DNA of 26,750 nucleotides, from positions 1 to 26,750 of IMG/VR virus record IMGVR_UViG_3300036814_000873; one strand, given 5' to 3'. Shown here piece after piece: positions 5,910-11,180 of this stretch; the first letter of the stretch is position 1; each line of letters starts with the position of its first letter. A model generated the notes under the pieces. It was not told where the DNA came from, did not search any database, and saw only the letters and a list, made by a program, of their open reading frames with translations. Source of the stretch: a virus. A program made the position numbers and the translations under genes.

Positions 5910-6415
5910 CTACAAAATTCGAGCATGGCCCAAACTGGAAAGAGCGCGAGCAGACCAACCTCATTGTGATCCACTCCTCACTGACTCCTGCAACAAGAGA
6001 CGACGGCATCGAATACCTGCGCTCCCGGCACATGCGGCAAGGCTGCATCGAGGTTGGCTACCACTTTGTCATCCGGCGTAACGGGGTGATCGAACAAGGA
6101 CGTCCGCTCCATGCAACCGGCAGCCACTGCGGGGATCGTGATTTTGACAGCATCGGCATCTGCATGATTGGAGGAGGCGACAACAAACATAAGGCAAAAG
6201 GTCCAGACTACACCTCTGCACAGATGCGAACCTTAGCCTACGTCTGTCTCACACTGATCAGAATCTATCCTGAAGCAGAAGTCGTTGGACACAACCGCAC
6301 CACCCCTTCAACTCGCTGCCCGGTTTTTAACGTCGCAGACTGGTGGGTTGAACTTTCTCTTAATCTTAAAACACTGAATCATGCAGAACATCCTTACAAT
6401 TTTCCTTTAAAATAA
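5906..6415 (+). CDS. T7-type lysozyme, N-acetylmuramoyl-L-alanine amidase
   Basis: The 169-residue product aligns throughout with T7 gp3.5 (151 residues), a zinc amidase that cuts the bond between muramic acid and L-alanine and in T7 also binds and inhibits RNA polymerase. The zinc ligands are His23 (IVIHSS), His129 (VVGHN) and Cys138 (TRCPVF). Tyr52 in VGYHFVIRRNG corresponds to T7 Tyr46. The SIGICMIGG stretch is also diagnostic. The T7 active-site lysine before the cysteine is not obvious here, since the loop reads TTPSTRCP and is one residue longer. The start is set at ATG 5906, which overlaps the endonuclease stop (ATGA); an upstream ATG at 5840 would lie inside that gene. Proximity to the polymerase gene fits possible regulation of it, which is inferred. 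The C-terminal tail (about 148-169) extends beyond T7. Confidence 0.93.
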   Translation: MTTKFEHGPNWKEREQTNLIVIHSSLTPATRDDGIEYLRSRHMRQGCIEVGYHFVIRRNGVIEQGRPLHATGSHCGDRDFDSIGICMIGGGDNKHKAKGPDYTSAQMRTLAYVCLTLIRIYPEAEVVGHNRTTPSTRCPVFNVADWWVELSLNLKTLNHAEHPYNFPLK

Positions 6416-6462
6416 GTTAGTTACCCCCTGCTCTCCCACTCGCTAAGAAAGGTATTTTTTGT

Positions 6463-6639
6463 ATGGACATAACCAGAAAAAGCATGTTAGAATGGGGAAT
6501 TAGCGACGATCTTCTCAAAGAATTGCGGAAGATTTTCCCCGATAAATGTCCAGCCTTGGGAGTACGTCAAGAGGAAGTTTGGTATTGTGCAGGACAAGCC
6601 TCTGTCGTTAAAAAACTAGAACTCATGCAGAAGGAGTGA
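6463..6639 (+). CDS. 58-residue hypothetical protein
   Basis: The frame runs from ATG 6463 to TGA 6637-6639. AAGAAAGG at 6445-6452 lies upstream at a workable spacing, and the gene fills the gap between lysozyme and the structural block exactly, ending three bases before the next ATG. The product begins with a charged helical stretch (ISDDLLKELRKIF), has two cysteines (29 and 42) and ends with a Lys/Glu helix. The phrase GVRQEEVWYCAGQASVVKKL hints at a small helix-turn-helix fold, but no family can be named. Codon choice (TTA, GTA, AAA, ATT) is AT-richer than in the flanking genes. The 47 bases before it (6416-6462) hold no clear hairpin and might contain a late promoter. Confidence 0.65.
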   Translation: MDITRKSMLEWGISDDLLKELRKIFPDKCPALGVRQEEVWYCAGQASVVKKLELMQKE

Positions 6640-6642
6640 ATC

Positions 6643-6987
6643 ATGGGAGTGGAAACTTACGCGGCAATCGCAGCAATCTCTGCGCTTTATGGTGCAAAAA
6701 CGCAAGCGGACTCGGCTTACGATCAACAGAAAAATGCAGACGATGTAGCATATAAGCAGAAACAACAAATAGCTGCTCAGAACGCACGGAACGCAGAGCA
6801 GGATGTGCTGGCACGCAACGAAATGGAAGCAGGACTGGAGGACGAGTCTGGAGGACCGCGTCTCAGGTCTGTAGCACAGGGGCAGGGAGGCAGGCGCGTC
6901 CGCAGGGACACCCTCACTCAAAAAGGTTTGGGAATCCCCACACAGGGCAAGCAAGGACTGCAAACAGGCTATGCCGGAAATGTCTGA
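6643..6987 (+). CDS. Small virion-associated protein in the T7 gene 7.3 position
   Basis: This 114-residue protein is encoded directly before the portal gene, where T7 has gp7.3, a small virion protein needed for tail function and adsorption. The N-terminus is Ala-rich and hydrophobic (YAAIAAISALYGA). A long Gln/Ala/Asn-rich helix follows (about 20-65). The C-terminal part is basic and Gly-rich (QGQGGRRVRRDTLTQKGLG) with the low complexity seen in gp7.3-like proteins. Sequence identity to gp7.3 is not evident, so the assignment rests on position and composition. AAGGAG at 6631-6636 supports ATG 6643. The end overlaps the portal start by 17 bases. Confidence 0.55.
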   Translation: MGVETYAAIAAISALYGAKTQADSAYDQQKNADDVAYKQKQQIAAQNARNAEQDVLARNEMEAGLEDESGGPRLRSVAQGQGGRRVRRDTLTQKGLGIPTQGKQGLQTGYAGNV

Positions 6988-8587
6988 CTCCCGGAGCGCA
7001 AAGGACCGCTACGAACACGCAACCGCAGAGAGACTTCCCTACCTGACTCGGGCAAGGAAATGTGCGGAACTCACCATTCCGTCACTCTACCCGCAAGAGG
7101 GTGCGACCTCGTCAACCACCTTCCCAACTCCTTACCAAAGCCTTGGCGCACGGGGGGTGAACCACCTCTCTGCAAAGCTTCTCCTCACCCTGCTGCCGCC
7201 TAATGCCCCCTTCTTCCGGCTGGCAATGGATTCTTCGACACGAGCTGAGGTGGCTCCTGACTCGACCAAAGGGGACGTGGACCTTGCAATGTCTCGTGCA
7301 GAGAAAGCGATCATGCGAGAGATCGACTCTGCTGCAACACGGGTGCAGGCATTTGAAGCAATTAAACACCTCATCGTCTCTGGGAATGTCCTGATCTGCT
7401 GGCCGGATCCTGCAAAGGGCAGGGTGCGTGTCTATCCGCTGGATCGATACGTTGTCCTCCGGGATTTCGAGGGGGCAGTGCAGGACATCATCATCAAGGA
7501 AACGGTTTCTCCACTGATGCTTCCGGAGCGTGCTAGATCCTTGATTGCACAGGACAAGAATAAGACGTCTGACTCTGAGCGTGAGATTGACATCTACACA
7601 TGCGTCCGCAGAGGAGAGCAAGGGTGGACGGTGTTCCAGGAAATCGAAGACCAGATGGTTCCAGGGTCTCAGGGAGTCTATCCCAATGACCGGACCCTCC
7701 CGTGGCTGCCGCTGATTTTTGATTCTGTTGATGGCTCAGACTACGGACGCGGACACATCGAGCAGTACTACGGAGATCTCAGAAGTTTGGAGACTCTGAC
7801 TCAGGCTATTGTCGAGGGATCTGCTGCCGCAGCACGAGTGCTGTTTCTTGTGACTCCAAATGGATTCACGTCTGAGCAGGATCTTGCAGAGACTCCAAAT
7901 GGTGGTATCATCACAGGAAACGAGCAGGATGTTGGCGTCCTTCAGATGCAAAAACACAATGATTTCAGTGTTGCAAAGGATACAATCGCCAGCATCACAG
8001 AGAGACTCTCCTACTCATTTCTTCTCAACTCTGCAATCCGCAGGGATGCAGAACGAGTCACCGCAGAGGAGATCCGCTACATGGCACAGGAACTCGAAAG
8101 TTCTCTTGGCGGAGTCTACTCCTTGCTTTCAAACAGTTTCCAGTTGCCACTTGTGAGGATCATCCTCGACAAACTCGAGGCAAAAGGAGAACTCCCGCCG
8201 ATGCCAGCGGAGATGGTGCAGCCACAGATCGTCACTGGACTCGAAGGTTTGGGACGTGGAGACGACCTCAATCGACTCTCAGAGTTCTTGCAGGATATCC
8301 AACTGCTCTCCCAGGCAGAGGGGATCAGGGCTGAGATGAATGTTGGCGAGATCATCAATCGACTCGGCGCTGCACGCGGAATTGAAATCCACGGACTGGT
8401 CAAGTCAGACGAGGAGAAAGCACAGGAGCAGGAAGCAGCACAAAAGCAAATGAAGGAGCAGCAGTTCCATGAACTCCTCAAAACCGCTAGTCCTGAGATC
8501 ATCAAACAGTTTGGACCCATGTTCATGGGTGGGCAGCAGCAGCAGCAGCAGCAGCCTGGTGGTCCTCCAACTCTCAATCAAGGATAA
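6971..8587 (+). CDS. Portal protein (head-tail connector, T7 gp8-like)
   Basis: The 538-residue product matches T7-type portal proteins (T7 gp8: 536). Twelve copies form the ring at one head vertex through which DNA is packaged and ejected. Recognisable parts are the N-terminal RYEHATAERLPYLTRARKCA, then GARGVNHLSAKLLLTLLPPN (about 57-77), the FEAIKHLIVSGNVLICWPD block (about 124-142), and RDAERVTAEEIRYMAQELES (about 358-377), which is typical of the family. The C-terminus carries seven consecutive glutamines (522-528) encoded only by CAG, then a Gly/Pro tail. ATG 6971 overlaps the preceding gene; ATG 6980 is an alternative start nine bases later. The scaffold gene follows after five bases. 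Confidence 0.95.
   Translation: MPEMSDSRSAKDRYEHATAERLPYLTRARKCAELTIPSLYPQEGATSSTTFPTPYQSLGARGVNHLSAKLLLTLLPPNAPFFRLAMDSSTRAEVAPDSTKGDVDLAMSRAEKAIMREIDSAATRVQAFEAIKHLIVSGNVLICWPDPAKGRVRVYPLDRYVVLRDFEGAVQDIIIKETVSPLMLPERARSLIAQDKNKTSDSEREIDIYTCVRRGEQGWTVFQEIEDQMVPGSQGVYPNDRTLPWLPLIFDSVDGSDYGRGHIEQYYGDLRSLETLTQAIVEGSAAAARVLFLVTPNGFTSEQDLAETPNGGIITGNEQDVGVLQMQKHNDFSVAKDTIASITERLSYSFLLNSAIRRDAERVTAEEIRYMAQELESSLGGVYSLLSNSFQLPLVRIILDKLEAKGELPPMPAEMVQPQIVTGLEGLGRGDDLNRLSEFLQDIQLLSQAEGIRAEMNVGEIINRLGAARGIEIHGLVKSDEEKAQEQEAAQKQMKEQQFHELLKTASPEIIKQFGPMFMGGQQQQQQQPGGPPTLNQG
8534..8554 (+). repeat. (CAG)7 microsatellite encoding polyglutamine in the portal
   Basis: Seven uninterrupted CAG codons encode Gln522-Gln528 near the portal C-terminus. 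Uninterrupted trinucleotide runs can change length by slippage while keeping the frame, so this tail may vary between relatives. Confidence 0.9.
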
Positions 8588-8592
8588 GTTAC

Positions 8593-9384
8593 ATGCCAGC
8601 AGTTGACACCCATGACGCGCCAGCACCTGAATCCCAGGAATACCTCGACGGGATGGCAGCAAAGACAGACGCGGAGCAAAGACTTCCAGAGGAAACCAAA
8701 GGATATCCAGAGACCAACGGAGAAGACCGACCGGAATGGTTGCCAGAAAAATTTAAGAGTGCAGAGGACATGGCAAAAGCCTACTCTTCGCTCGAGTCAA
8801 AGCTTGGATCCAAAACCTCTGATGAAGAAACACCAGCAGACCCCCAGCAGACCCCCTCTGTTGAAGAGGCGCAGGCAATGCTATCCGACAAGGGGTTGGA
8901 CTACTCAAAATATGAACGAGAGTTTGTCGATCAAGGTGGACTCTCAGAAGACAGTTTGAAAGAACTCACTGACCAAGGACTCTCGCGGGAGTTGGTCGAT
9001 GGGTTCGTTAAGGGCCAGCAAAGTCTGGTAGAACAATCGAGACGAGATGCATTCGACGTTGCAGGAGGAGAAGAGGAGTATGGTCAGATGATGGACTGGG
9101 CAACAAAAACCCTCAGCGAAACCGAAGTCGAGCAGTATAACTCGATGCTTGGAGTCAATGCAGAAAACAACCGTTTTGCAACCCGGTCCCTTGCCGCCCT
9201 CTGGCGTCAGGAGACTGGATTTGCTCCGTCTCTCATTCAAGGCCGAGGCAACCCCTCCCCTTCCGGGTATCAGTCGTGGGCACAGGTTTCCGAGGCAATG
9301 CGCGATCCAAGGTATCAGAATGACTCTGCATATCGAAGGAACGTGGAACAACGAGTGGGGCAAAGTTCGTCACTCGACAATTAA
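8593..9384 (+). CDS. Capsid assembly scaffolding protein (T7 gp9-like)
   Basis: The 263-residue acidic protein lies between portal and major capsid, the fixed place of the T7 scaffold, which guides procapsid assembly and then leaves the head. The first 90 residues are Pro/Glu/Asp-rich and probably disordered. WLPEKFKSAEDMAKAYSSLE (about 49-68) is a characteristic scaffold motif. The middle is helical and acidic (GGEEEYGQMMDWATKTLSE). The end is positively charged and contains the typical GYQSWAQVSEAMRDPRYQND segment (about 224-243), a likely capsid-binding region. AAGGAT at 8580-8585 precedes ATG 8593. Downstream lies a 128-base non-coding leader before the capsid gene. Confidence 0.9.
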   Translation: MPAVDTHDAPAPESQEYLDGMAAKTDAEQRLPEETKGYPETNGEDRPEWLPEKFKSAEDMAKAYSSLESKLGSKTSDEETPADPQQTPSVEEAQAMLSDKGLDYSKYEREFVDQGGLSEDSLKELTDQGLSRELVDGFVKGQQSLVEQSRRDAFDVAGGEEEYGQMMDWATKTLSETEVEQYNSMLGVNAENNRFATRSLAALWRQETGFAPSLIQGRGNPSPSGYQSWAQVSEAMRDPRYQNDSAYRRNVEQRVGQSSSLDN

Positions 9385-9392
9385 CGGAAAAT

Positions 9393-9408
9393 CCTAATCC
9401 CCTAATCC
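9393..9408 (+). repeat. Tandem CCTAATCC repeat in the capsid leader
   Basis: CCTAATCC occurs twice without a gap (9393-9400 and 9401-9408). It sits in the loop of a weak inverted repeat, TAACGG (9382-9387)/CCGTTA (9411-9416). It lies just after the scaffold stop, in the longest gap of the late region. Confidence 0.7.
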
Positions 9409-9472
9409 CACCGTTAGAATCCCCTGACCCGTTGCGGCGGACAATCTTGGGCGACTGAGTGTGAGAGCAAGG

Positions 9473-9495
9473 GACGGTATTACACCGTCACTTAT
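9473..9495 (+). promoter_or_regulatory. Hairpin and possible phage promoter upstream of the capsid gene
   Basis: GACGGT (9473-9478) pairs with ACCGTC (9484-9489) around ATTAC. The overlapping string TATTACACCGTCACTTAT (9478-9495) resembles the T7 promoter core TAATACGACTCACTAT if small gaps are allowed. T7 also has its strongest promoter directly upstream of gene 10. The match is imperfect and no second copy was found in the window, so this is a candidate only. The capsid ATG at 9513 has just a weak AAAGAA before it. Confidence 0.3.
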
Positions 9496-9512
9496 CACAT
9501 AAAGAACCCAAA

Positions 9513-10493
9513 ATGACTACTGCTGTTCCCTCCCGAATGGGACAACTTAACGGGGCTGGCGTTGCACAAGTCCAGTTTCTAAAGGTTTTCGCAGGCGAGG
9601 TCTTGACCACGTTTGACGAAACCAATCTGATGAAACCCCTGCACATGACCCGGACTATTTCGTCTGGTAAAAGTGCATCATTTCCGGTGGTCGGCACTGC
9701 CGCCGCCGAGTATCATGTGCCCGGAGTCGAAATTCTGGGTGTAGCGCAAAAACACGCCGAGCAAGTCGTGGTGATTGATGGATTGCTGATCTCTCATGTC
9801 TTCATTTCCAATCTGGATGAGGCGATGAATCACTATGATGTCCGGGGTCCATACGCGCACAATCTTGGACAGGCACTTGCCAACAGGTTTGACAGGAACT
9901 GTCTGGTCCAAGCGTACAACGGTGGTTTTCAGACCACGACCATCACAAGTGGAAAGCCTGCTGCTGCGAATCAGATTGTTCTGGCGGCAGACACCGATGA
10001 CCTAGTTGGCGACACTCTTACTTCGCACATTATGACGATGGCGAGGATGATGGATCAAAATGACGTTCCGGCGAATGACCGCTACGTTGTATTTGACCCG
10101 ATTCAGTATTATAAGATTGTCGAAGGGACCAAGGCACTCAATCGCGATTGGGGTGGTTCTGGCTCGTTTGCAGAAGGAGAAGTGCTGCGGATTGCAGGGA
10201 TTAACGTCCTCAAATCCAATCACCTTCCGGCAGTGGCAAACGATACCGTAGCGGACACAGGGATCATTTCAGGAAACATCTATACCGGTGATTTCAGGAA
10301 GTTCCTTGCCGTTGGATTTCACAAATCCGCAATCGGAACCGTGCAGTTGATGGGTCTCAAGGTTGAGGCAGAGTATGACATCCGCAGGCAGGGTCATCTG
10401 ATGGTTGCAAAGTATGCTCTTGGTACAAAGTGGCTCCGTCCGGAGTCGTGCTACCAGATCAACTACGCGACCAACCAAGCAAGCCGCGCCTAA
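9513..10493 (+). CDS. Major capsid protein (T7 gp10A-like, HK97 fold)
   Basis: The 326-residue protein (T7 gp10A: 345) forms the icosahedral shell. Family features visible are the N-terminal FLKVFAGEVLTTFDETNLM (about 24-42), the SGKSASFPVVGTAAAEYHVPG stretch that resembles the E-loop region, the DRNCLVQAYNGG helix end, and MARMMDQNDVPANDRYVVFDP (about 176-196), which is highly typical of T7-like capsids. The C-terminus ends shortly after YALGTKWLRPESC. No slippery site or extended minor capsid form comparable to T7 gp10B was noticed. The gene has its own structured leader upstream and a strong hairpin downstream, as expected for the most abundant virion protein. Confidence 0.95.
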   Translation: MTTAVPSRMGQLNGAGVAQVQFLKVFAGEVLTTFDETNLMKPLHMTRTISSGKSASFPVVGTAAAEYHVPGVEILGVAQKHAEQVVVIDGLLISHVFISNLDEAMNHYDVRGPYAHNLGQALANRFDRNCLVQAYNGGFQTTTITSGKPAAANQIVLAADTDDLVGDTLTSHIMTMARMMDQNDVPANDRYVVFDPIQYYKIVEGTKALNRDWGGSGSFAEGEVLRIAGINVLKSNHLPAVANDTVADTGIISGNIYTGDFRKFLAVGFHKSAIGTVQLMGLKVEAEYDIRRQGHLMVAKYALGTKWLRPESCYQINYATNQASRA

Positions 10494-10504
10494 TCGGGCT
10501 TCAC

Positions 10505-10525
10505 GCGGGGGTGCAATGCCCCCGC
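10505..10525 (+). terminator. GC-rich terminator hairpin after the capsid gene
   Basis: GCGGGGG (10505-10511) pairs perfectly with CCCCCGC (10519-10525) around a seven-base loop, followed by ATCTCTTACTTT. T7 has its T-phi terminator at the same place, after gene 10. Partial readthrough would set the lower expression of the tail genes. Confidence 0.75.
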
Positions 10526-10550
10526 ATCTCTTACTTTACATTGGAGAATC

Positions 10551-11180
10551 ATGGCGATTCCACAGGTTACAAATCCAAAGCTGGAGGCAGTCAACATCAT
10601 GCTCTCTTGCATCGGAGAGTCTCCAGTGAACTCCTTGGTGTCTGGACTTGCGGATGCAGAGGCAGCAGAACTGATCCTCAACCGGGTCAGCAAGGAAGCT
10701 CAAACGGAGGGCTGGCATTTCAACACAAGGATCACTTACACCCTGCCGGTTGACGAAGCCAATCAAATCCCAGTTCCTGTGAACACCCTACGGCTCAATC
10801 TTGCAGACACCAGCAGGGGTTATCCTCTCACACAGCGCGGCAGTTTCATCTACGATTACGAGGAGAATTCCTACATCGTTGGAGTCAAGTATCCAACCGT
10901 CAAAGTGGACTTGGTGGAACAGCTTGGTTTCAATGAGGATGCTGCTGCACGAGAGGCAATTCCAGAATACATGCGGCGCTACATCTCAATTCGTGCTGCA
11001 CGAGTCTTCATCTCAAGACATCTTGGTTCAGAGAACATCTACGGATTCACGGAGAAGGACGAAGCCATTGCTCGCGGAGAGTTGAAACAAGCAGAATCCC
11101 GAGCGCAGCAGTTCTCCATCTTTGATCACCACACCAAGGGGGCTAACGCACTCTACACCTCCTACAACCGTCTCATCTGA
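10551..11180 (+). CDS. Tail tubular protein A (T7 gp11-like, tail adaptor)
   Basis: The 209-residue protein matches T7 gp11 (196), the ring that joins the portal to the nozzle. The N-terminal KLEAVNIMLSCIGESPVNSL (about 9-28) and the TEGWHFNTRITYTLPVD segment (about 52-68) are diagnostic. Later YMRRYISIRAARVFISRHLGS (about 141-161) forms the conserved helix, and the Ala/Glu-rich C-terminal helix follows. GGAGA at 10542-10546 supports the start at 10551. The gene ends immediately before the ATG of tail tube B, so the two are probably translated together. Confidence 0.93.
   Translation: MAIPQVTNPKLEAVNIMLSCIGESPVNSLVSGLADAEAAELILNRVSKEAQTEGWHFNTRITYTLPVDEANQIPVPVNTLRLNLADTSRGYPLTQRGSFIYDYEENSYIVGVKYPTVKVDLVEQLGFNEDAAAREAIPEYMRRYISIRAARVFISRHLGSENIYGFTEKDEAIARGELKQAESRAQQFSIFDHHTKGANALYTSYNRLI

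Noticed and set aside
6416-6462. Terminator after the amidase gene
   Set aside because: The T-run at 6455-6460 is not preceded by a convincing stem.
10440-10493. Possible T7-like -1 frameshift giving a longer minor capsid protein
   Set aside because: No slippery heptamer was seen near the stop, and the strong terminator follows almost at once.
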